Shown: positions 36,216 to 44,970 of the stretch, in pieces
Position numbering within the stretch: position 1 is the stretch's first letter
How the letters are laid out: each line of letters begins with the position of its first letter
DNA from: an uncultured Bacteroides sp.
Lineage (GTDB): Bacteria > Bacteroidota > Bacteroidia > Bacteroidales > Bacteroidaceae
Length of the DNA: 64,000 nucleotides
Direction of reading: 5' to 3'
NCBI RefSeq assembly: GCF_958445495.1
Contig: NZ_CAUCSQ010000012.1
Coordinates: forward strand, 45,932 to 109,931
The notes under the pieces: model-generated
What the model saw: only the letters and a program-made list of their open reading frames with translations
What the model was told of the DNA's origin: nothing
The model's database searches: none
Program-made: the position numbers and the translations under genes

Positions 36216-37491
36216 ATTCATTTTTTATTCCGGGTGTTCCTCCGGTGGCGTGCCGGGACGAACGCCAGTTTTTGTTAAGGGAGGGTAATTCCGGTGATTT
36301 TTTCTCAAGCGAAACCCCGGTGGTCTTTTGGGAAGTGCTGTCGTGCATTTCATCTCTGAAACGGCAAGTATCAAACGTATGGCCTTTGCCCGGTTTTTCG
36401 CTACAGGAGAGAGCCAGATATCCCCCTTTATTGTTGAGGGTGGGGAATTTGGGTATCTCTATCAGGTTTTTTTCGTCCGCCTGATGTTTCTGAATGACCT
36501 TGTTGGCATATTTGGTGAAACAGAGATAACCTTCGGCAGGGAAAACAAGAGGTGTGGCGAAGTCTTCGTTACAAAGTGCCGTAGTGCCATATATGGTACC
36601 GTCTTCATACATTTTGTACAGATAAAGGGACTGTATGGTGATTTCCTGTTTGGCCGGATTGTAAATTTCCAAATACTCGGCTCCGTCGGTTGCATTGTCA
36701 TACATTATTTCGTTAAAGAGTAGCATGCCTCTGACATCTTCCGGCAAATCGGGAATTTCAGGGGTGTCCGGAATGTCGGTTTTCGGTTTATCGGGTGTTA
36801 TGTCGGGATTGACGGTAGTCCCTACATCGTCGGACAATTGTATATGGCGGAATGTGAAACCTTTGCAGTGGCTTTTGGTATAGACGCAATAGAGTCCGCA
36901 ATATCGGGAATCCGGAATGCTGTTGTCTTTTACTTGTTTTTCCAGAGTATATCCGTTTTCTGATTCCGGCCGTGTCCAGAAAGTCCAGTTATTGTCATTG
37001 TCACATTCTACTTTTATATACAATTTCGGAGAACTGTTTCCTTTCATGATTTCTCTGCCCGAAGCTAACAGCTTGGATTGGTTCCCGTTTTGCCGGTAAA
37101 GGGCCACATTGTCTTTGACTCCTCCTATCTGAAGGTAATAACCGTTTAAATTGCCGGAAAGTACGTTGGAGGATGAGACCAGATAGAAACGCGCATAATT
37201 ATTGGCGGAAGGATTGAATGTGAGGCGGACCCCGAATTCCCAGCGGGTATTTTTTACGGAAGAGGATGGAAAGGCAATGTAGGCGGTTCCCGCATCTTCC
37301 TGTAAATCATTTAAGCGTACTCCTTCTTTGGAACTAATCTTGAATTTGTCTGTTTCTCCTTCCCACGGGAGTTCGGAGGTCATATTGTCGTCTCCTTCGT
37401 TGCTCCCGTCTTCATTGTCCGCGGGTATTGTACAACTATGAAGCAGGAAAAAGAGAAGGCTCATGAATGCAAATGTTCTGCAGGTTTCCAT
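36214..37491 (-). CDS. Lamin-tail-domain lipoprotein
   Basis: 425 aa. Lipobox LLHSC (C20) follows a short signal peptide, then an acidic linker (NEDGSNEGDDN). Residues about 45-220 form a concanavalin-like beta-sandwich (RWEFGVRLTFNPSANNYARFYL, GYYLQIGGVKDNVALYRQ). Residues about 255-420 are a lamin tail domain (LLFNEIMYDNATDGAEYLEIYN and ends SSRHATGGTPGIKN). In bacteria this Ig-like domain occurs on secreted or surface proteins, often beside nucleases; no nuclease is here. Function unknown. It is a single gene: downstream converges on the protease gene, and the next minus-strand gene starts again upstream. Confidence 0.75.
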   Translation of the reverse strand: METCRTFAFMSLLFFLLHSCTIPADNEDGSNEGDDNMTSELPWEGETDKFKISSKEGVRLNDLQEDAGTAYIAFPSSSVKNTRWEFGVRLTFNPSANNYARFYLVSSSNVLSGNLNGYYLQIGGVKDNVALYRQNGNQSKLLASGREIMKGNSSPKLYIKVECDNDNNWTFWTRPESENGYTLEKQVKDNSIPDSRYCGLYCVYTKSHCKGFTFRHIQLSDDVGTTVNPDITPDKPKTDIPDTPEIPDLPEDVRGMLLFNEIMYDNATDGAEYLEIYNPAKQEITIQSLYLYKMYEDGTIYGTTALCNEDFATPLVFPAEGYLCFTKYANKVIQKHQADEKNLIEIPKFPTLNNKGGYLALSCSEKPGKGHTFDTCRFRDEMHDSTSQKTTGVSLEKKSPELPSLNKNWRSSRHATGGTPGIKNE

Positions 37492-37647
37492 ACGGTTCCG
37501 GATATAATTGTTTTTTCAACCGTATTTGTTTATGTATGACGCAGGGACAATTGCGGTTTGTTCTCAATCTGTTACAGTGGCAAAGATATGGTTAATTGCC
37601 GGATAAATGAAATTTATCGCCGTTTGTTTTTGCGGGTGGAGGAAATA

Positions 37648-37704
37648 ATGGCAAGGAACTGTCGAAGAACGGTAAATACGCCGTTCTCGGCAGTTTCTTG
37701 CCAT
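37648..37704 (-). terminator. Long hairpin downstream of the ABC/DUF4857 operon
   Basis: A 25-nt arm (37648-37672, beginning ATGGCAAGG) pairs with a 24-nt arm (37681-37704, ending TTGCCAT) across an 8-nt loop with one bulge and two wobbles or mismatches. It lies 23 bp past the DUF4857 stop on the minus strand. The following minus-strand sequence is only weakly T-rich. The hairpin is symmetric enough to act on both strands. Confidence 0.65.
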
Positions 37705-37726
37705 ATTTATATATGAATTTAAATGC

Positions 37727-38758
37727 TTATTCAAAGCGGGGCATTACATATTTGTCCGAATAGGAGGTGAAAGTGATACCCGGCATGAAATAAACGTCCG
37801 ACTCGTTTTCTAACTTTTTTATTAGCGAATAGTTGCCGGCATCCAATGCATAGTAGTTATCGTGGGTCGGAGTTGTCACTCGGACTGTCCAGTCAAACAG
37901 GTTGCCGATGATAGTCAGTGCGTCCGTTTCGGGATTGAATGAGGGAATACCGCTTTTGACGATGTCGTATGTACGACTTTTCAGAACCCAGAAAGCATTG
38001 TCGGTATCAGTCATGAAAGCTAAAGTCTTCTTATTCCTGAATTCTGTCAGATACAGATGTTTTATTTTCAGCCCTTCCGGCAGAACGATGGCGCGGACGT
38101 ATGGCCTGCCTTTTACTTGTTTCAGATGAAATAGGCGGTAGTCCGTATCCAGCAGGAGATACCCCTCGTCATACTCTTTCTTCACGGTCGGGTTTCCCGC
38201 TATTTCCCTTGCGGGAAAGCGGAATCCTTTTTTAGTCATGGCTTCGGTGAATAAAAGGCTTTTTTCAGTCTTCACGCTATTGGAAGCCATGTCGATAAAC
38301 TCGATGCCTTGGGCGGTGATACGGAGTACATCGTCAGGCATTTTCAAATCCACACGGCCGGACATGGATTCCATCAGGGGATATAGTCCGATAGAAGGGG
38401 TGTTGATGTCTGAAGGGACGCTGCGGAAATTGAAATTCTCTGTCTGTACGATTTTGGGAGTGACGGCGATTCCGTTAATGGTATCGGGAAAACGTTCGTC
38501 GGACATCAACTGGCGGAAATAAAACATCGGCAGAATACTGTCGAAAGCGGCCTCGGAGTAAATATTCCCGGCAAGGTCACGGCGAATAGTCTTTCCCTCT
38601 TCTTGTCCCATCATTGTAAAATCTCCGATAACGGAGCTATATAAGGTGAAAGGAGTCTTTGCCGGTTTTACGGCAAAAAAGTTGTAACACCAGGGAACTT
38701 GCCAAAGAAGCAGGAATGCGATAGTTACATATAACAATATTGTACTGAAACGTTTCAT
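37727..38758 (-). CDS. DUF4857 membrane-anchored protein
   Basis: 343 aa. One N-terminal membrane helix (FSTILLYVTIAFLLLWQVPW), then a soluble, mostly beta domain with EGKTIRRDLAGNIYSEAAFDSILPMFYFRQLMSDERFPDTINGI. This is the DUF4857 family of Bacteroidetes, found next to small ABC transporters. No catalytic motif is evident. It is last in the minus-strand set after the ABC ATPase and permease genes and may be an extracytoplasmic partner of that transporter. Function unknown. Confidence 0.7.
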   Translation of the reverse strand: MKRFSTILLYVTIAFLLLWQVPWCYNFFAVKPAKTPFTLYSSVIGDFTMMGQEEGKTIRRDLAGNIYSEAAFDSILPMFYFRQLMSDERFPDTINGIAVTPKIVQTENFNFRSVPSDINTPSIGLYPLMESMSGRVDLKMPDDVLRITAQGIEFIDMASNSVKTEKSLLFTEAMTKKGFRFPAREIAGNPTVKKEYDEGYLLLDTDYRLFHLKQVKGRPYVRAIVLPEGLKIKHLYLTEFRNKKTLAFMTDTDNAFWVLKSRTYDIVKSGIPSFNPETDALTIIGNLFDWTVRVTTPTHDNYYALDAGNYSLIKKLENESDVYFMPGITFTSYSDKYVMPRFE

Positions 38759-38808
38759 TTTTATTTTATCATTTCTTGGTTATGTTTAGTGATAAGGCTC
38801 CTGATTGC

Positions 38809-39477
38809 CTAGTCTTGTTTCCCGGCTTTGAAACGTACAATGGAGAGCCATGAGAAAGAGGCTGTCAGTAAGGTATAGAGCAATAAATAAGGAAGGAATT
38901 TATTGTAAGCCTCCGGTGTGGGCGACAGAAAGAAAATCCTTAATAACAGTATCGTGACGATTAGGTTTATGATGCGGCGTTTCCATGCCGGCTCAAGACA
39001 GCTCCATGCAATCAGCAGATACCCCGATATGCCGGCAAGATACCAGGTCAGGGCAGTAAGCAATATGTGGTTTTTCAATTCATGGGCGAGTATGCCGTCT
39101 AAATAAATCTCCATTAATAAGAAATTGGAAGCAAAGCAGACTAAAAGCAGAATGAAGCCGGAAAGTAACATATTGCCTGTCATTTTCAATTCGGGATAGG
39201 GAAGATGAAGAGTCAGTTTCAGGCATTTACGTTGCATTTCAGGAACAAATTGTACGATTGCCATCAGAATTCCGGTTATCAGAGGAATATATTGGAGCAT
39301 GTCGATAAAGATGGTGTCCCGTTGCAGCATGACCTCCCATACATGTGCGGCTCCTTTCATTTCTATGACACGGTTGATGCGGAGCATGCAATAACCCGTA
39401 AAACCGAGTGTAGTAATTACGGCAAGTAAGAAATACCACCGTGTCTTTATCCATTCTTTGTAAAATATAGCGTACAT
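38809..39477 (-). CDS. ABC transporter membrane subunit, small
   Basis: 222 aa with six predicted membrane helices (for example WYFLLAVITTLGFTGYCMLRI, LLSGFILLLVCFASNFLLMEIYL, LLTALTWYLAGISGYLLIAWSCL). It resembles ABC-2-type permease subunits, and lies 46 nt after the ATPase gene, so it is the likely membrane partner. No substrate clue in the sequence. Confidence 0.65.
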   Translation of the reverse strand: MYAIFYKEWIKTRWYFLLAVITTLGFTGYCMLRINRVIEMKGAAHVWEVMLQRDTIFIDMLQYIPLITGILMAIVQFVPEMQRKCLKLTLHLPYPELKMTGNMLLSGFILLLVCFASNFLLMEIYLDGILAHELKNHILLTALTWYLAGISGYLLIAWSCLEPAWKRRIINLIVTILLLRIFFLSPTPEAYNKFLPYLLLYTLLTASFSWLSIVRFKAGKQD

Positions 39478-39523
39478 TTTTGAATAGTTACGATTGATGA
39501 ATTATGAATTTCGGATTGCAGAA

Positions 39524-40411
39524 TCAATATTTGCCGGTCAGTCCGATGAAGGCGTCTTCCAGATTCACCTGTTCACAAATGAGGTTTGTATAGGGCACTG
39601 CCATTAATTTTAATCGGGCTTCCGCTTCTGCCGGTGAAAGGAAGGAGAAAGTTTCCAGCCTGTTTCGCATGATGGAAGGATGATAGAAATCATCGGATAC
39701 CGGAAATTCGTAACCTTCGGGGACATTGCATGTATAGCGGCGTCCTTTTTCCAATAATTCGGTGACCGGTTTCTGGATTAATATTTTCCCGTAATCCATG
39801 ATGATGCAGTCGTCTACAAGACGCTCCATATCCTGGATGATGTGTGATGTCAGGAAAACGGTCTTTCCTTCGGAACGGGCATAGTCACGGAGATAGTCTA
39901 CAAAAAGGCGGCGGTAACCGGGGTCCAGTCCGAGAGAGAAGTCGTCCAGTACCAGCAGTTCCGGGTTCTGTGCAAGGATTAATCCGAGTGCCACTTGCGA
40001 ACGTTGTCCACAGGACATGCGTGAGATACGTTGTCCCGGAGCGACTTTTAATTTGTCCATCAGTTCGTAATATGCTTCTTTTTTCCATTGGCCGGGATAG
40101 AAAGCCGCATAAAATTTCTCTATTTGCGTGATACTCATAAATTGGTATTGCACATGCCCTTCGATTAATAATCCGATGTTGCGGCGCAACGCCGGCGACA
40201 TGGTTTGTATCTCCTGTCCGAAGATGCGGCATTCTCCTGAGCGTGGTTTCAGATAACCGCTTAAGATATTTATAGTTGTGGTTTTTCCCGTACCGTTTTT
40301 TCCCAGCAATCCCAGGATACGCCCTTTGGGAACTGTAAAACTAAGATTCTCGTAAATCAACCGTTTGCCGTAGTAATGCGTCAGGTTACTGCATTCTATA
40401 ATTTGTTCCAT
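39524..40411 (-). CDS. ABC transporter ATP-binding protein with unusual motifs
   Basis: 295 aa. Walker A is GLLGKNGTGKTTT, Walker B LLVLDDFSLGLDP, and the H-loop is in VFLTSHIIQDMERL. Two features deviate from the norm. The signature reads MSCGQRSQ instead of LSGGQ, and the residue after the Walker B Asp is Asp (LDDF), not the usual catalytic Glu (LDEP). ATP turnover may be slow or regulated. It pairs with the six-helix protein downstream and the DUF4857 protein. Confidence 0.85.
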   Translation of the reverse strand: MEQIIECSNLTHYYGKRLIYENLSFTVPKGRILGLLGKNGTGKTTTINILSGYLKPRSGECRIFGQEIQTMSPALRRNIGLLIEGHVQYQFMSITQIEKFYAAFYPGQWKKEAYYELMDKLKVAPGQRISRMSCGQRSQVALGLILAQNPELLVLDDFSLGLDPGYRRLFVDYLRDYARSEGKTVFLTSHIIQDMERLVDDCIIMDYGKILIQKPVTELLEKGRRYTCNVPEGYEFPVSDDFYHPSIMRNRLETFSFLSPAEAEARLKLMAVPYTNLICEQVNLEDAFIGLTGKY

Positions 40412-40433
40412 TCTGTTTTATCTGTTATTCTGT

Positions 40434-41000
40434 TCAAAAGAAGAAAAGGAAAAGAACCGGAATCAGGATTCCGGCGACAAGTTCTATCCCTCCTCTGCCG
40501 GTAATGCCTTTGTTCCCTTTCAGCATTACAAGGCCGGAAAGTGTAATGACAACGAGACCGGCCGCAAAGATGTCTGCAAAGTAGGTCCACCATTGGCCCG
40601 GATTGTAATGCAGACGCGCCATGGCTCCGATGAGCGGGCGGCGGGTGACGGATTCATAGATTGCTTCTCCGGTTTTTACATTTACCAGCAGATTGGAACC
40701 GCCTTTCAGAAATACTTTCATTACATCTGTTTGCGGGAAATAATGTTTGGTATAATTATCCGTCTCCCCTAGCGGCTCCAGCAATGTGAGTACTTTCTTC
40801 TTGTCCATGCCGGTTTTATCCGGCAATTTCTCATTGATTTTGTATTCTTTCCGTTCGATGGAGAAATTGGGGTTGATAGTATCCCGATGATTCATGACAA
40901 TTCCGGAAATGGCGTAAATTAAAACCATTCCGGAAAAGAAGAATGAAAGGTCACGGTGTATCGTCCGGCTCCACTTACGAATTTCATTGTTCAATCTCAT
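40434..41000 (-). CDS. PepSY-domain inner membrane protein
   Basis: 188 aa from ATG 41000 (MRLNNEIRKWSRTIHRDLSFFFSG). The frame extends to 41222, but that part is the antisense-like shadow of the upstream gene, whose stop it would overlap by over 200 nt; the chosen start overlaps only 17 nt. One N-terminal helix (LSFFFSGMVLIYAISGIVMNH), a PepSY module (KVLTLLEPLGE, FLKGGSNLLVNVKTGEAIYESVTRRP), and two C-terminal helices. PepSY membrane proteins are often iron-siderophore reductases or redox partners in Bacteroides metal uptake loci, which fits the TonB receptor upstream. Confidence 0.78.
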   Translation of the reverse strand: MRLNNEIRKWSRTIHRDLSFFFSGMVLIYAISGIVMNHRDTINPNFSIERKEYKINEKLPDKTGMDKKKVLTLLEPLGETDNYTKHYFPQTDVMKVFLKGGSNLLVNVKTGEAIYESVTRRPLIGAMARLHYNPGQWWTYFADIFAAGLVVITLSGLVMLKGNKGITGRGGIELVAGILIPVLFLFFF

Positions 41001-41574
41001 AGGAGCTGGCTTCCATAAAATAGAAAGATAAATAGTCCTTTCCCGTTTTTTCCTTTCGGTCGGCAATTTTTGCCCGGAAATCGGCAATGCGGGCTTCAGG
41101 GGTACTAGCCGTTTCGCCACGTGCCTTTTTTTCGGAATCACATCCGGCTTCACCCGTACCATGTTTTTCGGCAACCTGTGCTTTGAGCTGCGCTTCCCAG
41201 TTTTGAAGGTAAGCTTCATCAATACGCTGTTCTTTCAATGTTCCGGTTACACGGACAATCGAATTTACGCATTTGGTATCGAATGCTCCCAATGTTCCTG
41301 CCTCTACACGGATTACTTGCGTATCGTCACTGCCCATCAGGAAAATCTTTTTAGCGCCGTGTTTACAGGTATGCGTACAAACACCTTCTATGGTAACTTC
41401 TTGTCCGGCAAGGCTTTCTGCATTTGCAAGGAGAGAGTCGATTTCCAAAGCGGAAGATGCGGACTGTTCCGTTGTCGCTTCCGATGTATTTTGGGGTTGT
41501 TTGTTACCGCATGAAGTTCCGGTAACGGTTATTGCTGTGATGGCAATCGCAATTGTCAGTTTTCTTACTTTCAT
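40984..41574 (-). CDS. OB-fold-like lipoprotein with a Cys/His cluster
   Basis: 196 aa. Lipobox GTSC (C22), then a Thr/Glu/Ser-rich linker. Residues about 45-115 look like a small OB-type beta barrel (LAGQEVTIEGVCTH, QVIRVEAG, SIVRVTGTLKEQ). It contains C66-T-H68-T-C70-K-H72, a candidate metal or haem site, plus C102. The C-terminal third is helical and charged. First gene of the set OB lipoprotein, PepSY, ABC ATPase, permease, DUF4857, and likely an operon with them. A periplasmic metal chaperone or sensor is a guess. Confidence 0.65.
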   Translation of the reverse strand: MKVRKLTIAIAITAITVTGTSCGNKQPQNTSEATTEQSASSALEIDSLLANAESLAGQEVTIEGVCTHTCKHGAKKIFLMGSDDTQVIRVEAGTLGAFDTKCVNSIVRVTGTLKEQRIDEAYLQNWEAQLKAQVAEKHGTGEAGCDSEKKARGETASTPEARIADFRAKIADRKEKTGKDYLSFYFMEASSYEIEQ

Positions 41575-41666
41575 TGTTTATAGCTTCGTTTTATGGTTTG
41601 TAATTTAGTTACGGTTTGTTTTTTAATCGTCAGTCACTCTGGGTAGAGTAATTCCCGACCTTGCTT

Positions 41667-41746
41667 GAGTTTTTGGTTTCCCGTTATGAAACAAATCGTT
41701 TCATAACGGGAAATTGATTGTTCCTTACCGGGAAACAAACGGCTTC
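41667..41746. repeat. Second, weaker 22-bp-period palindrome array and long dyad
   Basis: GAAAC-AAATC-GTTTC (41688-41702), GAAAT-TGATT-GTTCC (41710-41724) and GAAAC-AAACG-GCTTC (41732-41746) start exactly 22 bp apart; a degenerate GAGTTTTTGGTTTC lies 21 bp before the first. The first unit is the centre of a longer perfect dyad with 16-bp arms (41677-41692 with 41698-41713). Consensus and period recall the array at 22701-22847. It lies 22 bp past the FISUMP lipoprotein stop, so the 16-bp hairpin could instead be that gene's terminator. Confidence 0.65.
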
Positions 41747-41768
41747 ACGGCAATAGAACAAACGGCAT

Positions 41769-43421
41769 TTAGTTGTCAGCCTGGTCTCTTATACAACGGA
41801 TTTGTACTCCGCATTCATTGTAGTAATATGCAACATTGATGCGTCCTTCACGATATGCGCTACTGAAAGTTGTCATTTGTCCGAAGAACTGAAGATTCTT
41901 GGTTGTTGATACGTAACCTGTGGAAGACATCATATAGGTTAGTGCCGGTGTTCCCTCGTATTTTTCCAACATGGCTGCAGTGGTATTTCCTGAATAGAAT
42001 CTTGTCAATTGATATCTGGGTGCTGCATCTTTGTTGGATTTCATTCTAACACCGGACATTACATAATTCCAACCTGCATCGTTATACTTGGTCCATTTCC
42101 CTCCCTGATATTCTTCATCGTAGAAGAGGGCGTTTTCATTAACTTGGTTTCCTGTTTCTGTACCGGAATCGTCTTTATTGGAAAGTCCGCAAAGGGCATA
42201 AAAATCTGCACGAGTCGGAATGTGCCATCCTTTCGGGCATATCCCTTGCACTCCTTCGTAATTGTGAATGTTTTCTTCTGTGATTTTTACACCGCCGAGC
42301 GCTACGGACATATCGTACAGGTAACCGAATTTTTTGATAGATTCCGAATCTGTTAACGCTTCTGCACCATCGGCGCTTACGGTGTTAATGACGCCGTCGT
42401 TATCTATCAATTTATACGGATACCAGATATGTGCATCTGCAGTCGGGTCATCGGACGGAGTATATCCCTCAGGTACGTAACGAAGTGGTTCAGCCATCCA
42501 GATGCTTCCGTTGTCAAGTTTTACGGTTTTGTATGTTTCGCCGTCATAGATGAAATAATTCTCTTCGAGATGTTCTTCAAAATCTACTTCGGCGGGAGCT
42601 GCCGGAATATTGCCTTCATCTGTCCAGTTCTCTATTTCTCCGCTTAATAACACTTGGAGGCCATCTGGCAGTATCCGTACGCTTACTTCGTATTGTCCTC
42701 CCTGTTTCAATGTTGTGGATGCGAGTTTTTGTTCCAGCGTATTGCCGTCTGCCGTCGTTACTACAAGATTAAAGGCAACGGTTTGCGGGATGATGATGGC
42801 GCGGTAGGTTTCGTTTGCCGTAACCTGTTGGGCAGTGATATCCGTTGCCACTGTACTGCTGTTGGCGGTTGTAGTCAGTGTGCTGTAATCGATATCGGCT
42901 GTCGGAATACTACCTTGCAGGACGATGGAAGAAATATCCGAACCGCTTTCGTTCTCTACATTAAGGAGAAGTTTGGTGAACATGTGTTTGAAAATCATTG
43001 TAACCGCACTTGTTGAAGGCGTCACATTCGTTTTATTGGCAGCCATGAAGTCGGATGCTTCGTATCCTTTATTGGCATTCTGGTCGGCTTGCACTGTGAA
43101 TGAACTTGGAGTTCCTTCGGAAGCATAAGGATAATAAGCGGTTAGGGTTGACTCTTCCGTACCTTCCGGGTACCAAAGCACATTTCCGGAAAATACACCG
43201 TCTTTGAATGTCATGGCTTCGTTATTTGCATAAACCGTTTCATCGCTTTTTGTGATGGTCAAACCGATAACATCTTCATTTTCAAAGTTTACTTCTGTGG
43301 CACGGGTGACGATTGGGGAAATAGTCACTCTGTTGTTGCTTACCGAAGGCGTTCCTTCTTCTTCCTGCTGACAGGATGCCATAAATGTCGCTGCCAGCAT
43401 AAAAAATAAAAACTTTCTCAT
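41769..43421 (-). CDS. Fimbrillin-FISUMP lipoprotein
   Basis: 550 aa. Lipobox MASC (C17), followed by an acidic stretch (QQEEEG). Residues about 30-270 are a fimbrillin-like domain (ATEVNFENEDVIGLTI, LTAYYPYASEG, MIFKHMFTKLLLNVE). Residues about 285-545 are a FISUMP domain (YKTVKLDNGSIWMAEPLRYV, FGYLYD, GICPKGWHIPTRADFYALCG, CGVQIRCIRD). Fusions of this type are surface lipoproteins of unknown ligand. It closes the TonB receptor set and starts 37 nt after the beta-barrel gene. Confidence 0.82.
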   Translation of the reverse strand: MRKFLFFMLAATFMASCQQEEEGTPSVSNNRVTISPIVTRATEVNFENEDVIGLTITKSDETVYANNEAMTFKDGVFSGNVLWYPEGTEESTLTAYYPYASEGTPSSFTVQADQNANKGYEASDFMAANKTNVTPSTSAVTMIFKHMFTKLLLNVENESGSDISSIVLQGSIPTADIDYSTLTTTANSSTVATDITAQQVTANETYRAIIIPQTVAFNLVVTTADGNTLEQKLASTTLKQGGQYEVSVRILPDGLQVLLSGEIENWTDEGNIPAAPAEVDFEEHLEENYFIYDGETYKTVKLDNGSIWMAEPLRYVPEGYTPSDDPTADAHIWYPYKLIDNDGVINTVSADGAEALTDSESIKKFGYLYDMSVALGGVKITEENIHNYEGVQGICPKGWHIPTRADFYALCGLSNKDDSGTETGNQVNENALFYDEEYQGGKWTKYNDAGWNYVMSGVRMKSNKDAAPRYQLTRFYSGNTTAAMLEKYEGTPALTYMMSSTGYVSTTKNLQFFGQMTTFSSAYREGRINVAYYYNECGVQIRCIRDQADN

Positions 43422-43458
43422 TTTCTAACTGTTTTAATTAAATCAATGTAATGTCTAT

Positions 43459-44970
43459 TTAAAAATAATATCCCACTTTTATGTTTTCATTCCACCGGTC
43501 TGCTCCTGTAATGTATTTCAAGTGAAAACCATGTGTGTATTCCGCTGCCAGTTCCGTATAAATCCCGTTCCGGAAATTATAGCGTATTCCCAGATGTATA
43601 TTAATTTGTGAAGCTGTAGCGTATTCGTTTTGCAGAAGGTAATATTCCGTCAGACGGTATGGAGGGGCTCCCGCTTCCATGTCGGTATCTATCATCCTGT
43701 CTTCCTCGGTGAAATCTCCGAAAGAGAAACTTCCTCCTGCTTTCAGGTCGAATGCTCCGAGATGGAATGTCCCTGATACGTAAGCTTTCCCTTGATGCAT
43801 TTTTTCCGAGAATATATAAGGATACATCTGGGTAGCCTGCCGTTTGAAAAATACCATTTCTATTCCGGTCCGGATTTCCTGGCGGGGAGATACGAATTCG
43901 TATTCGGGACGGACGGAGAAAATATCTCTTTCAAATATCCGGTTCGAACCGTAAATATATGTAGTGGTGATACCGTTTTCGGTTTCATTTCCCAAGACTT
44001 GTTCATTGTTGGTCTGATGCAGCCATGACAAGTGAAATCGCAGGAAGTGTTCATTCCCGCCTTTTGTGAAACGGTAACTCAAATGCGACTGAATCCGGTC
44101 TGCCGGAAATTTAAACCAGATGGTTTCCTTTTCACCGGCAGAACCCGAAGAACGGAGATATTCAATATCGCCGTAAAATGCTTTCCATTGCAATTGCAAG
44201 GCGCCACCATGCGACAGTTCCTTGACTGGAAAACCGCTGACACCCGATTCATTCAGGTGGATGCCGCTACCGTCCCATGTCTCATAAGCACCGTACATCA
44301 ACCCTTTGTCTAAAAAGGCATAGTAAGACGCTTCTGTGCTTCCTATCACCTCCGCTGAGACGGACTCGCTATTTTTGTTGAATAAATAGGAGAACCCGAT
44401 GCTCCAGTCGCCCGAATGATACATCACACTGGGGGCTACGCTTAATTCCAGCCGGTAATTGGTATGCCTCACATCCTTACGTTTGGAATAATTGGCGGAA
44501 GTGAAATCAATCTTTCCGCCTACGCGCCAACGGGAATCAATGTCCGCCGCTATTCCTCCCATAAAGGAGTAGCTCTGCAAGTCTTTACGCCCGGGAGTGA
44601 ATTCGAGTATGTCCACAGGATAGAATCCCGGACGGATAAACATTGAGCCGCTCATATTGTTTCCTGACGTATGGTCGAATGAGAATGAACCGGTCAGTGA
44701 GTAACGTTTCAGGTGAGTGACGGACTTGGCCAGCGCTCCGGCGCTCCATGTCTTATCTGCTTCGTAGTAATTGCGGAAATCTCCGTGCCCGTTTTCCCCA
44801 TAAGCTTCGGCATAAGATATACTCGTACTGTCCGTCAGGATGCCGGTTACATTGCTTCCGGCATTCCACGGATTCCGCCTTTCTATAAGCTCATAAGTTT
44901 GCGCTTTGGTTTCAGACAGGATAACCGTTATTGCTACACCTATTATATATAGAGTTTTCATTCTATTCAT
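43459..44970 (-). CDS. Outer membrane beta-barrel protein (DUF6850 type)
   Basis: About 503 aa from ATG 44970 (MNRMKTLYIIGVAITVILSETKAQ); ATG 44961 is also possible, and the longer frame to 45036 lies inside the upstream gene. After the signal peptide come many amphipathic strands with aromatic ends, for example SLTGSFSFDHTSGNNM and WSIGFSYLFNKNSES, ending NENIKVGYYF with the C-terminal Phe of outer membrane proteins. It is not a TonB receptor, having no plug. It overlaps the DUF4876 gene by a few bases, so the two are translationally coupled. Confidence 0.7.
   Translation of the reverse strand: MNRMKTLYIIGVAITVILSETKAQTYELIERRNPWNAGSNVTGILTDSTSISYAEAYGENGHGDFRNYYEADKTWSAGALAKSVTHLKRYSLTGSFSFDHTSGNNMSGSMFIRPGFYPVDILEFTPGRKDLQSYSFMGGIAADIDSRWRVGGKIDFTSANYSKRKDVRHTNYRLELSVAPSVMYHSGDWSIGFSYLFNKNSESVSAEVIGSTEASYYAFLDKGLMYGAYETWDGSGIHLNESGVSGFPVKELSHGGALQLQWKAFYGDIEYLRSSGSAGEKETIWFKFPADRIQSHLSYRFTKGGNEHFLRFHLSWLHQTNNEQVLGNETENGITTTYIYGSNRIFERDIFSVRPEYEFVSPRQEIRTGIEMVFFKRQATQMYPYIFSEKMHQGKAYVSGTFHLGAFDLKAGGSFSFGDFTEEDRMIDTDMEAGAPPYRLTEYYLLQNEYATASQINIHLGIRYNFRNGIYTELAAEYTHGFHLKYITGADRWNENIKVGYYF

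Noticed and set aside
41001..41222. N-terminal extension of the PepSY protein
   Set aside because: It is wholly inside the upstream lipoprotein gene, is basic and unlike PepSY proteins; ATG 41000 gives a normal N-terminus.
41677..41713. Treating the 16-bp-arm dyad only as a terminator
   Set aside because: A terminator role is possible, but it does not explain the further units at exact 22-bp steps, so I kept the repeat call.
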